From DASRJG01 sp964647625 (GTDB taxonomy: Bacteria; Acidobacteriota; Polarisedimenticolia; Polarisedimenticolales; DASRJG01), in contig CAZYHZ010000017.1 of the NCBI GenBank assembly GCA_964647625.1, positions 1 through 64,000 on the forward strand: DNA of 64,000 nt, in the 5' to 3' direction. Made by a program: the position numbers and the translations under genes. Shown here piece by piece: positions 40,498 to 48,595 of the stretch (positions within the stretch are counted from its first letter, which is position 1; every line of letters starts with the position of its first letter). The notes below the pieces were generated by a model. The model worked only from the letters and a program-made list of their open reading frames with translations. It searched no databases and was not told the origin of the DNA.

Positions 40498-41184
40498 TTA
40501 GGGAAGCTCGAGGACGAACTCCCGGTACGGGTCGGGCGGCGAGACGAGCCGGACGCCCAACCCGATCGGCCGCCCGAGCACGGGGCGCTCGCGCTTCCAG
40601 ACGACGTGGCCGCGCAGCCCCACGGGGCCGTTTTCGAGATCCATGACGACGCGTAAGCCCACGCCCGCCTCGAACGGCGCCATCGTCACGAGGAACAGTC
40701 CACTCTCCGAGAGATTGGCAGTCATCGCGCTGAACGTCGCATTGGCGCCGCCGAATCGCACGGGGAACGCGAGCAGCTTCCGCACCGCCGGCCCGCCCGC
40801 GGCAAGCTTGGCCTGGGCCTCGGCGTTGTACGCGGCCACCTTCGTGACGTCGAGCGCGTCGCGCCTGAGATACCCGCAAGCGCGGATGTGATCCTCGACG
40901 AAGGCGACCGCGCGCGCTTCGGCGTCTTGCGGCGTGGCGCCGACGAACTTGATCGTCACCGCTCCGCCCGGAGCGGTCCAGAGCACGTTCGGATAGGTGA
41001 GGATGCGCGCGCGCCAGAGATCGTCCGACGGCGCGACGAGCACGCCGTACGCTTCGAACCCGTGCGGGGTCTCGACGGTGACGCGCCAGCCGTGCCGCTC
41101 GGTTCCGGTCGCGCGCAGGTCGCCGGGACACTCCTGCGGCCGCACGTGCCGGCCGCCGCAGACTCCGCACCACGCGAGCTTCAC
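40498..41184 (-). CDS. PilZ-domain protein with Cys-containing N-terminal domain (paralogue B)
   Basis: 228 residues from a GTG with AGGGGG upstream. Same two-part architecture as its neighbour: an N-terminal domain with CGVCGG and a third Cys (QECPGDLRATG), then WRVTVETPHGFEAYGVLVAP and WRARILTYPNVLW; and a PilZ barrel with TANLSESGLFLVTMAPFE and GHVVWKRERPVLGRPIGLGV. The DxSxxG motif is present as N-L-S-E-S-G, so c-di-GMP binding is uncertain. Tandem duplication with divergence suggests two related sensors. The 159 bases between the paralogues hold no gene. Confidence 0.75.
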   Translation of the reverse strand: MKLAWCGVCGGRHVRPQECPGDLRATGTERHGWRVTVETPHGFEAYGVLVAPSDDLWRARILTYPNVLWTAPGGAVTIKFVGATPQDAEARAVAFVEDHIRACGYLRRDALDVTKVAAYNAEAQAKLAAGGPAVRKLLAFPVRFGGANATFSAMTANLSESGLFLVTMAPFEAGVGLRVVMDLENGPVGLRGHVVWKRERPVLGRPIGLGVRLVSPPDPYREFVLELP

Positions 41185-41224
41185 GCCGCCCCCTTCGCCG
41201 CTTCGTGGGGGTTACTATAACGGC

Positions 41225-41635
41225 GTGTCGAGGCCCGCCGAGCCCATTCGATGGATCTATCCGATCGTCGGCGGGATCATCGCCGAGGGGCTGACGATCG
41301 CGCTGTCGGCGCTCGTCATCGCTCTCACGGGGCACGGAGGGGCCGGGCCGGCGGGCGAGCCGGTCGACCCCGTGGCCAAGCGTATCGGTGCGGTCGTCGG
41401 CGCGACCGCCGGGTCGATGCTCTGTTTCGTCCTCGGCTGGTGGGCGGCCCGCCGCGCGGATTCGCGCTTCGAAGCGCACGGGCTTCTCACCGGGGCCGCG
41501 GCGGGTTTTCTCACGGGGCTCGGCGCGGTGTTCGGTCCGTCGGGCGAGGCCGTGTACCCGATCGTCGCCGCGCTCGTAAAGGTCTTCGCCGGAGGCGCCG
41601 GAGGGCGGATGGCCGCGCGGATGGCCGCGGAGTGA
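41225..41635 (+). CDS. small membrane protein, unknown
   Basis: 136 residues, taken from the GTG at 41225; the longer frame to 40997 lies in the opposite-strand gene. Three or four hydrophobic segments (IYPIVGGIIAEGLTIALSAL, GAVVGATAGSMLCFVLGWWA, and a Gly/Ala-rich AAAGFLTGLGAVFGP). It has no recognisable family. A TATAAC box lies only 3 bases from the GTG, so the real start may differ slightly. It ends one base before the stop of the convergent GT2 gene. Confidence 0.6.
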   Translation: MSRPAEPIRWIYPIVGGIIAEGLTIALSALVIALTGHGGAGPAGEPVDPVAKRIGAVVGATAGSMLCFVLGWWAARRADSRFEAHGLLTGAAAGFLTGLGAVFGPSGEAVYPIVAALVKVFAGGAGGRMAARMAAE

Positions 41636-42421
41636 CTACGACTCCGAGCGTGCGGCCCGCGGCTGCTTGACGCGCGGACGCGGAAAGCGCGAGTCGGACG
41701 CGAGCCCCCACGCCGCCAGCCGGAATGCCGCGGCCGTGCCGAGGCAGCCGAACCCGTAGCGCAGGCTTCGCGTGAAGTTGATCGAGGACGCCTCCTCGAA
41801 GTACTTGGTGGGACAGCTCACCTCGCCGATCCTGAAGCCGCGCCAGAGGATCTCGGCGAGCACCTGGTTGTCGAACACGAAATCGTCCGAGTTCTCGCCG
41901 AGCGGGAGCGCGGCCAAAACTTCGCTCGAGTACGCGCGATAGCCCGTGTGGTACTCGGAGAGCTTGGCGCCGAGCAGAACGTTCTCCGCGAAGGTCAGCG
42001 CGCGATTGGAAACGTACTTGTAGAGCGGCATCCCGCCCGCAAGGGCGTGACCGCCGAGGATGCGCGAGCCGAGCATGCAGTCGTGCACGTCCCAGACGAT
42101 CGGGGCGACCAAGGCCGTCAAGAGCTTCGGCGTGTACTGATAGTCGGGGTGGACCATGACGACGACGTCGGCCCCTTCCTCTTGCGCCAGCGCGTAACAG
42201 GTCTTCTGGTTGCCGCCGTAGCCGCGGTTCTTGTCGTGGACGTGGACGGTGGTGCGCGGAAGCTGGCGCGCGCGTTCGGCGGTGTCGTCGCGGCTCGCAT
42301 CGTCGACGACGATCACGCGATCGACGAAGTCGTGCGCGAGCACCTCGCGATGGGTGCGCTCTAGCGTGAGCGACGCGTTGTACGCGGGCATCACGACCAC
42401 GATGCGCTTGCCGTTCATCAT
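41636..42421 (-). CDS. family 2 glycosyltransferase (dolichol-phosphate-sugar type)
   Basis: 261 residues. GT-A fold signatures are IVVVMPAYNASLTLERTHRE (nucleotide-binding N-terminus), VIVVDDASRDDTAERA and VVMVHPDYQYTPKLL (DxD-like D-Y-Q). The C-terminal part has SEYHTGYRAYSSEVL, and FDNQVLAEILWRGFRIGEVS typical of DPMS-like enzymes that act on polyprenyl phosphates or lipid acceptors. No membrane helices are fused. TATAGT eight bases before the ATG suggests a leaderless message, sharing its TATA element with the divergent gene at 42444. Confidence 0.9.
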   Translation of the reverse strand: MMNGKRIVVVMPAYNASLTLERTHREVLAHDFVDRVIVVDDASRDDTAERARQLPRTTVHVHDKNRGYGGNQKTCYALAQEEGADVVVMVHPDYQYTPKLLTALVAPIVWDVHDCMLGSRILGGHALAGGMPLYKYVSNRALTFAENVLLGAKLSEYHTGYRAYSSEVLAALPLGENSDDFVFDNQVLAEILWRGFRIGEVSCPTKYFEEASSINFTRSLRYGFGCLGTAAAFRLAAWGLASDSRFPRPRVKQPRAARSES

Positions 42422-42429
42422 GGCGCGGG

Positions 42430-42437
42430 ACTATAAC
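42430..42437. promoter_or_regulatory. shared divergent TATA element
   Basis: The octamer ACTATAAC gives TATAAC on the plus strand six bases before the ATG of the gene at 42444, and TATAGT on the minus strand eight bases before the ATG at 42421. One element may serve as -10 for two leaderless divergent genes. Confidence 0.55.
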
Positions 42438-42443
42438 CCGCGC

Positions 42444-42827
42444 ATGGCCCGCCTGCATGGAGAGGTCGAAGGCCGGCGGGCGAAGGTGTTCGCCCGCGTG
42501 TACGCGCTCGTCCGCCGGATCCCCAAAGGGCGGGTGATGACCTACGGACAGATCTCGACGCTCGTCGAGAGCCGCCTGTCCCCGCGCGCGGTCGGCTGGG
42601 CGATGCACGGCTGCCCGAGAGGGGTTCCGTGGCAGCGGGTCGTCAACGCCTCCGGGGGCATGTCGACCGAGCGCATCCCGGACATCCCCCCGGGGCTCCA
42701 GCGCGCGCTTCTCGCCGCCGAGGGCTTGAAATTCCGCCCGAACGGCACGCTCGATCTGGATCGCTACCGCTTTTCGCCCGCGATCGTCGGGACGCGCAGA
42801 AAAGCGAAGACTCGCCGCCGAGCTTGA
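42444..42827 (+). CDS. alkyltransferase-like (ATL) DNA-repair protein
   Basis: 127 residues. MGMT DNA-binding fold: VFARVYALVRRIPKGRVMTY, GQISTLVES, AVGWAMHGCPRGVPWQRVVN. In alkylguanine-DNA alkyltransferases the last motif is PCHRV with the acceptor cysteine; here it is PWQRV, Trp replacing the nucleophile. This is the hallmark of ATL proteins, which bind O6-alkylguanine, flip it out and recruit nucleotide-excision repair without removing the alkyl group. The C-terminal half (DIPPGLQRALLAAEGLKFRP) is also ATL-like. A TATAAC box six bases before the ATG suggests a leaderless message. Confidence 0.92.
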   Translation: MARLHGEVEGRRAKVFARVYALVRRIPKGRVMTYGQISTLVESRLSPRAVGWAMHGCPRGVPWQRVVNASGGMSTERIPDIPPGLQRALLAAEGLKFRPNGTLDLDRYRFSPAIVGTRRKAKTRRRA

Positions 42828-42860
42828 ATCTTCGCCCGTCGGGCTCATCTTCGTACTGGG

Positions 42861-43661
42861 ATGGCGATCGAGACCAAGGGATTGGCTTGCATGACGGGGC
42901 TCCTGGCCGTCGGCCTCGTGCCGTCTCTCGTCGCGCTGTTCACGGCCGGAAGCCCGATCATCGCGGCCGGCGCGGCCTTCAGCGCCGCGATGTCGATCGG
43001 CTGGGTCCTCTGGATCTATCGCCTACTCGCCGAGCGGGGAGAGCACGGCCGCAAAGAAGCGACGCTCAAGGAGATCATCGCCGCGCACGAGGCCACCCAC
43101 ACGGACCTCACCCGCGAGCTGCGCGAGGCCCGGTCCCAGGACTCCGGGACCGGGGTCCTCAATCGCGGCGCGTTCCTCCGGCGTTTGGACGAGGCGATCA
43201 CGCGGGACGCGAGGCTCCAGCGCGACCTCGTGCTTCTCGTCGTCGACCTCGAGGACTTCAAGGCGTTCAACCTGGCGCGCGGCCGCATCGACGGCGACGC
43301 GATCCTGCGGCGCGTCGGGCGCGCGCTCGAGGATGCGACCCGCGGCAGCGACGCGGTCGGCCGCCTGGGCGGCGATGAGTTCGGAGTGATCCTGGGCGAG
43401 TGCGACGATCCGGGCCCTGCCGTCAACCGCATCTTCAAGAACCTGACGGCCGCGTCCGAGAACGACCCCGCGAACGCCGTCCAGGTCTCGGTCGGCGCGG
43501 TGTCGATCGTGAATCCGTCGGACGGCGTCGACGTGCAGGAGGTTTTCCGGCTCGCGGATGCCGCGCTGAACTCGATCCGGGGGACGGGCGGCAACCAGTG
43601 CGCGCGCCGGTCGCTCGGCACGCGCACCGCCCGCCAGTCCCCGGAGCCCGTGACGGTCTAG
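42861..43661 (+). CDS. membrane-linked diguanylate cyclase (GGDEF)
   Basis: 266 residues. Two N-terminal hydrophobic segments (LLAVGLVPSLVALFTAG; IIAAGAAFSAAMSIGWVLWI), a short coiled region, then a GGDEF domain. The active motif is intact (RLGGDEFGVIL, about 167-177) and an inhibitory I-site RxxD is present five residues upstream (RGSD). The start of the domain reads SGTGVLNRGAFLRRLDEAI. It should make c-di-GMP and be product-inhibited. Two PilZ proteins at 39.6-41.2 kb are possible receptors of the signal. It ends 25 bases before the SNF2 gene. Confidence 0.9.
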   Translation: MAIETKGLACMTGLLAVGLVPSLVALFTAGSPIIAAGAAFSAAMSIGWVLWIYRLLAERGEHGRKEATLKEIIAAHEATHTDLTRELREARSQDSGTGVLNRGAFLRRLDEAITRDARLQRDLVLLVVDLEDFKAFNLARGRIDGDAILRRVGRALEDATRGSDAVGRLGGDEFGVILGECDDPGPAVNRIFKNLTAASENDPANAVQVSVGAVSIVNPSDGVDVQEVFRLADAALNSIRGTGGNQCARRSLGTRTARQSPEPVTV

Positions 43662-43673
43662 CAGCAGGCAATC

Positions 43674-43679
43674 TATCCT
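43674..43679 (+). promoter_or_regulatory. -10-like box of the SNF2 gene, leaderless type
   Basis: TATCCT seven bases before the ATG at 43687. Confidence 0.35.
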
Positions 43680-43686
43680 CGGGTCG

Positions 43687-46596
43687 ATGGACACGACCTT
43701 CGAGGCCGTCCGCAAGGCCTGCTCGCCCCAGCTCTGGTCGCGCGGCGTCGAGCTCGTGCGCTCGGAGGCGGTCGCCTCGGAGGCGGCCGATCCCGGTGAA
43801 GCCGCGGTCCGCGTGTCGACCAAGGGCGGGATGATTGCCCGCACGGTGCGGCTGTTCCTCGACGACGCGGAGTGGGAGTGCACGTGCGGCGCCCCGGCGT
43901 GCGAGCACGCCGCGGCGGCGGTCATCGCCCTCAAGCGCGCCCAGGACGAGGGACGGCCCCTCCCCACACAGGCCGAGTCCATGGGTGTCGTTGCTTACCG
44001 GTTCGAGCGCGGCGCGGGCGGACTCGCCCTGGACCGCGGCATTCGCGTCGGCGGGACGTTTCACCCGTTCGAGGCGACGCTCGCCGCGCTGTCCGCGCAC
44101 CGCGTTCCCGCCCCCCCGTTCACCGCGCGGCAGGACGACCTCGCCGCGGAGCTGGCGCTGGGCACGCATCGCCGGGGGCCGCTCCCGCGCGCGATCGTGT
44201 CGAAGCTGCTCGCGGCTCTGTCGCGCTCGGACGAGGTTCGGCTCGACGAGGACCCCATCCGCACGTCGTCGGCTCCGGTCGGCCCGCGGGTCGGCATCGA
44301 CGACCAAGGGGACGGGTTCCGTGTGGTGCTCGAAGACGACCCGGCGATCACCGAGGTGTTCCCGAACGGCATCGCGCGCTGCGACGGAACGCTCCGGCCC
44401 TGGACCGAGCCGAAGCTGACCGGCCGGGAGCATCACGAGTTCTCCGCCGGACGGCACTTCGGGCCCGAATCGTGGAACGAGCTCGTCACCGAGGTCCTCC
44501 CGTCGCTCCGCGGCCGCGTCGCCGTCGACGTGCGCACGGAACGGCTTCCGGCCATCGAGCGCATTCCTCCACGGATCGTCGTCGAGACGAAGCGCGAGGG
44601 CACGACGCTCACGGCCCTGGCGACGTGCGTCTACGGCGACCCGCCGCAGGCCAGAGTCGACGGGGGCAAGCTGGTTCATCTCCAGGGCGCGCTGCCGCTG
44701 CGCGACGAGCGTGCCGAGGGCAAGGAGATCCGGAAGCTGTCCTCGCGGCTGGGGCTCGTCCCGGGAATTCCGACGGCGGTCACCGGCGCCGAGGCCGTCA
44801 CGCTCGCGTCGAAGCTACGGGCGTGGGAGGGAGAGATCCGAGGCGGCGGACGCGAGCACTTCGCGCTCCACCCGCCCGTCGTCCCCACGGTGCGCTTCGG
44901 CGATGACGGAAGCGTCGACGTGCTGTTCGCGAGCGCCGGAATCGGCGGCGGGCCACAGCGCTCGGCGGACCCGCACGCCGTGGTCTCCGCGTTCCGCGCC
45001 GGCGAATCGCTCGTCCCGCTGTCGGGCGGCGGCTACGCGCCGCTTCCCGCGGACTGGCTTTCCCGGTTCGGTGGTCGCATCGCCGATCTGCTCGCGGCGC
45101 GCGAGGAAAGCGGCGCGGTCCCGAAGGCGATGCTCGGCGAGGTCGCGCGCCTGGCGTCCGACCTCGACCAGCCGGCTCCCGCGGCACTCTCGGGCCTCGA
45201 GGCGCTCGTCGACGGGTTCGCGGGCTTGCCGGCCGAGCCGGCGCTTCCGCCCGACCTCTCCGCGACGCTGCGCCCTTATCAGGCGCGCGGTGTCGCCTGG
45301 CTGGCGTTTCTCCGCGACGCGGGCCTGGGCGCGCTGCTCGCGGACGACATGGGGCTCGGAAAGACGCTCCAGGCCTTGTGCGCCGTGCGCGGCAAGACGC
45401 TCGTCGTCGCCCCGACGAGCGTCGTCCACAACTGGTCCGACGAGATCCGGAGGTTCCGCCCGGCGCTGACCGCCTGCGTCTACCACGGCGCGAGACGCTC
45501 GCTGGATCCCGCCGCCGATGTGACGATCACGAGCTACGCGCTCCTCCGTCTCGACGAGGAGATCCTCTCGAAGCCGAAGTGGGACGCCGTCGTGCTCGAC
45601 GAGGCCCAGACGATCAAGAACCCCGACAGCCTCGCGGCGCAGGCGGCGTTCCGCCTCGACGCCGGGTTCCGCCTGACGCTCTCGGGCACGCCGGTCGAGA
45701 ACCGACTGGACGAGCTGTGGAGCCAGATGCACTTCCTGAACCGGGGTCTTCTCGGCGGACGGCGCGATTTCCAGGAGCGCTACGCGAAGCCGATCGCGGA
45801 CGGGCATCAGCCCACGGCGGCGGCGCTGCGGGAGCGCCTCCGTCCGTTCGTCCTCCGTCGATTGAAGCAGGACGTGGCGCCGGAGCTTCCTCCCCGCACC
45901 GACGCCGTGCTGTATTGCACGCTCGGGGAAGAGGAACGGCGCGTCTATGACGCCTTGCGCGCGGCGACGCTCGAGACGGTCGTCGCGAAGCTTGCGGAGG
46001 GTGGAAACGTCCTCGCGGCCCTCGAGGCGCTGCTCCGCTTGAGGCAGGCGGCCTGCCACTCGGGGTTGGTGCCCGGCCAGCAGGCGGACACCAGCGCCAA
46101 GGTCGAGCGGCTGCGCGAGAGCCTCGAGACGGTGCTCGCCGAAGGCCACAAGGCCCTGGTCTTCTCGCAGTGGACATCACTGCTCGACCGCATCGAGCCG
46201 CATCTGTCGCGCGCGGGGATCGCGTTCTCGCGCCTCGATGGATCGACCGTCGACCGGCCCGCCGTCGTGTCCGGGTTCCAATCGGACGGCGGGCCGCCCG
46301 TGCTGCTCGTCTCGCTGAAGGCCGGCGGCACCGGGCTCAACCTGACCGCCGCCGATCACGTCTTCCTGATGGACCCGTGGTGGAACCCCGCCGTGGAGGC
46401 TCAAGCGGCAGACCGCGCGCACCGCATCGGCCAGAGCCGGCCGGTGGTCGTCTACAGGCTGGTCTCGGAAGACACGATCGAAGAGCGCATCCTCGCGCTT
46501 CAGGAGGCCAAGCGCGGCATCGCGGACGCCGCCCTGAGCGATGCGGCGTCCGCGACGTCCCTGACGCGCGACGATCTGCTGTCACTCCTCTCTTAA
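43687..46596 (+). CDS. SWIM-SNF2 helicase (bacterial SNF2/RapA-type)
   Basis: 969 residues. A SWIM zinc-binding motif (CTCGAPACEHAAA, C-x-C...C-x-H) at about 63-75 is followed by a long bacterial SNF2-associated region and the SNF2 ATPase core: Walker A DDMGLGKTLQAL (about 553), DEAQ box VVLDEAQTIKN (about 637), SGTPVENRLDELWSQMHF, and the helicase C-terminal motifs VSLKAGGTGLNLTAADHVFL then ADRAHRIGQ (about 880-920). Such proteins translocate on DNA and remodel nucleoprotein; the exact bacterial role is unclear. The stop overlaps the convergent gene by TTAA. Confidence 0.93.
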   Translation: MDTTFEAVRKACSPQLWSRGVELVRSEAVASEAADPGEAAVRVSTKGGMIARTVRLFLDDAEWECTCGAPACEHAAAAVIALKRAQDEGRPLPTQAESMGVVAYRFERGAGGLALDRGIRVGGTFHPFEATLAALSAHRVPAPPFTARQDDLAAELALGTHRRGPLPRAIVSKLLAALSRSDEVRLDEDPIRTSSAPVGPRVGIDDQGDGFRVVLEDDPAITEVFPNGIARCDGTLRPWTEPKLTGREHHEFSAGRHFGPESWNELVTEVLPSLRGRVAVDVRTERLPAIERIPPRIVVETKREGTTLTALATCVYGDPPQARVDGGKLVHLQGALPLRDERAEGKEIRKLSSRLGLVPGIPTAVTGAEAVTLASKLRAWEGEIRGGGREHFALHPPVVPTVRFGDDGSVDVLFASAGIGGGPQRSADPHAVVSAFRAGESLVPLSGGGYAPLPADWLSRFGGRIADLLAAREESGAVPKAMLGEVARLASDLDQPAPAALSGLEALVDGFAGLPAEPALPPDLSATLRPYQARGVAWLAFLRDAGLGALLADDMGLGKTLQALCAVRGKTLVVAPTSVVHNWSDEIRRFRPALTACVYHGARRSLDPAADVTITSYALLRLDEEILSKPKWDAVVLDEAQTIKNPDSLAAQAAFRLDAGFRLTLSGTPVENRLDELWSQMHFLNRGLLGGRRDFQERYAKPIADGHQPTAAALRERLRPFVLRRLKQDVAPELPPRTDAVLYCTLGEEERRVYDALRAATLETVVAKLAEGGNVLAALEALLRLRQAACHSGLVPGQQADTSAKVERLRESLETVLAEGHKALVFSQWTSLLDRIEPHLSRAGIAFSRLDGSTVDRPAVVSGFQSDGGPPVLLVSLKAGGTGLNLTAADHVFLMDPWWNPAVEAQAADRAHRIGQSRPVVVYRLVSEDTIEERILALQEAKRGIADAALSDAASATSLTRDDLLSLLS

Positions 46597-47420
46597 CGAT
46601 CGCGCCGGTAGGGATCGGGCGCGAAGCCGTCGTCCGCGAACCCGTGCGCGCGCTCCCGGCGAGCGAGCGGCTCGTCCGTCGCCGGCAGGACGCCGAGCCG
46701 CACGAGCGCGTCGTGGTACTCGTAGCGAACGTCGACCGTCGCCGCCGGAGTGTCTTCCCCGTCGAAGTCCACGCGCACGACGCGGTGCTCGACCTCGCGG
46801 CCGATCCCCGTCGCGGCCAGCTCGTCCTTCTGACGGCGGGCCGAATCGGACCGGTCCAGCTGGGGCTCTGCTGCGCCCGCCGCCTTGGCCATCGGCTCGG
46901 GGGGCATCATCGGCGCATCGAGCATCGCGGTGCGATCGACCTCACGGAAGAACGCGGCGCTGATGACGCCGAGGTCCTTCGTGCGGCCGAGCCACGCGCC
47001 GTAGGAGTCGGGCTCCGACGTGAAGACGAACCGCCGTGCGGTGCTGTCGCCGGTTTGCCACCCCGTCAGCTCGATCGTCTCCCACGGGCCGAGGATCCAC
47101 TTGCGCGCCTCCCGCGCGCTGGTGTGCTTCGCGTCGATCGAGTTGAGGCCGTCCACGGCGAGCGCGACGGCGACCCGCCGTCCGGTGCCGTTTCGAAGCC
47201 GCACGCTGTACTCCCGACCCTTCCGCGCTTCGACGTACCGGGCCCCGTCGTGCAGATACTCCGCGAGGGGCCGGCCGTCGACGAGGACGGTCATCGAGAA
47301 GTCGCCCGGATCGGCGGGCCGGCAGGCCCTCGACGGGGCCGGCATCGCGGCGAGTCCGGCAGCGGCGAAGGCGGTGAATGCGGCGGCGACGGCGATTCGA
47401 CGTGCGTATGTCCTGATCAT
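46593..47420 (-). CDS. secreted protein of unknown function
   Basis: 275 residues with a signal sequence (ARRIAVAAAFTAFAAAGLAA) and GGGAGG SD nine bases before the ATG. The body is beta-rich with MTVLVDGRPLAEYLHDGARY, REYSVRLRNGTGRRVAVALA and VDGLNSIDAK, then a basic/acidic C-terminal part (SARRQKDELAATGIGREV) ending PDPYRRDR. The pattern near the N-terminus (VLVDGRPL-x-E-Y, RNGTGRRVAV) recalls a small beta-sandwich domain in secreted proteins, but I cannot name a family. Confidence 0.6.
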   Translation of the reverse strand: MIRTYARRIAVAAAFTAFAAAGLAAMPAPSRACRPADPGDFSMTVLVDGRPLAEYLHDGARYVEARKGREYSVRLRNGTGRRVAVALAVDGLNSIDAKHTSAREARKWILGPWETIELTGWQTGDSTARRFVFTSEPDSYGAWLGRTKDLGVISAAFFREVDRTAMLDAPMMPPEPMAKAAGAAEPQLDRSDSARRQKDELAATGIGREVEHRVVRVDFDGEDTPAATVDVRYEYHDALVRLGVLPATDEPLARRERAHGFADDGFAPDPYRRDR

Positions 47421-47499
47421 GATCGAAACCTCCCGGCCGGGATTCGATGCCGGCCACGTCGAATGAGACCGGGGAGGCGGGGATGAGTTCCCGAAACGA

Positions 47500-48579
47500 T
47501 CAGGCGACGAGGGAGGCGACGACCTCGTCTTCGTGGCGGCCCTGCGAGAATCCGCGGCTTTCGGCGCGAAGGCGGACGGCCCGCGTCAGGTGGAACCGGA
47601 GCGGCCCGAGAAAGGTGAACTCGGACGTCAGCTGGAGGTCGCGGTCGCTGTGGTCGTCGTGGAACTGCTGGCTCAGGGTGCTCATCCGGAGGTCGTACCA
47701 CTCCTTCGAGACCTCGCCGCGCGCGAGCTTCGCCGCCAGCATCGCCATCAGGTTCGTCCGGTCGACGATCTCGGGATGATGGTTGACGCCCAGGATGCGG
47801 GGCATCCGGCCGGAGGGTTCGCGGGCGACTTCCATCATCGTCATCGCGTCGCCAGGAGGACCGCCGGGACCGAGCGTTTCCGTCGACATGATCCCGACGC
47901 GGGCGGCCGCCCCGGCCTTCGGAACGAGGTCGTACATCCTGCTGTCCAGCACGCGAAGGCGCCCGGACGGCGGGAGCCGCCGCGCGAACGCGGAGAACAG
48001 GGGGTGCTCGCGCGCCGCACCGGTGAGGACGTTGTCGAGCACCCCTTCGCTCTTCCCGCCCTTCTCGGGGCCGCGCGCGACCGGCTCCGCCGCGTCGAGC
48101 CAGCGGCACATCAGCCCGAACGTGTGGCAGACGGACAGGAGCGCGGCGTCCTCGCGCCCGGCGATGGCGTCGAACAGCCGGAAGAGGGGCGCCTCCCAGG
48201 ACGGGTCCTCGGAGACCCCCTGCGCGCGGGGATCGGTCCCGTCGTTGAGACGCGGGTCCAGATGCCCGGGGCCGCCGGTCCCCACGTAGATCGCGAACCT
48301 CGGATCGTTCGGCTCGGGCAGCTGCAAGGCACGGCGGACGTCGAACGAGATGGCCCGGATCGAGAGGCCGGCCTCCGCCAGCGGTTCCCCGAGGCGGCCG
48401 GCGGCGGTGCGGAGCGCGGCCACCACCCCTTCGTGGCCGACGTTCGGCCAACCGTGGTTCATGTCGAGGACGGCGACGTCGACGATCTCAGGACGTGGGC
48501 GCGGAAGCGCTTCCCCCGGGGCGAGCCGGAGGTGCTCGAAGACCCCCGGGGCCGCCTTGATTTCGCGAGTGTTCGGCAA
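47500..48579 (-). CDS. class I glutamine-amidotransferase-like protein
   Basis: 359 residues from a TTG at 48579, 16 bases after the DsbA-type stop; no better start is in frame. The central part looks like a GATase1 fold: oxyanion glycines in YVGTGGPGHLDPR, candidate nucleophile Cys in LLSVCHTFGLMCRW (about 135), and the His-x-Glu pair in GVNHHPEIVDR (about 285). The C-terminal 50 residues are helical and charged. No synthetase partner is adjacent, so it may be a stand-alone amidase or a divergent relative. It lies directly after the tandem DsbA gene in an apparent operon. Confidence 0.6.
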   Translation of the reverse strand: MPNTREIKAAPGVFEHLRLAPGEALPRPRPEIVDVAVLDMNHGWPNVGHEGVVAALRTAAGRLGEPLAEAGLSIRAISFDVRRALQLPEPNDPRFAIYVGTGGPGHLDPRLNDGTDPRAQGVSEDPSWEAPLFRLFDAIAGREDAALLSVCHTFGLMCRWLDAAEPVARGPEKGGKSEGVLDNVLTGAAREHPLFSAFARRLPPSGRLRVLDSRMYDLVPKAGAAARVGIMSTETLGPGGPPGDAMTMMEVAREPSGRMPRILGVNHHPEIVDRTNLMAMLAAKLARGEVSKEWYDLRMSTLSQQFHDDHSDRDLQLTSEFTFLGPLRFHLTRAVRLRAESRGFSQGRHEDEVVASLVA

Positions 48580-48595
48580 GCGGGATCGTCCGGCC

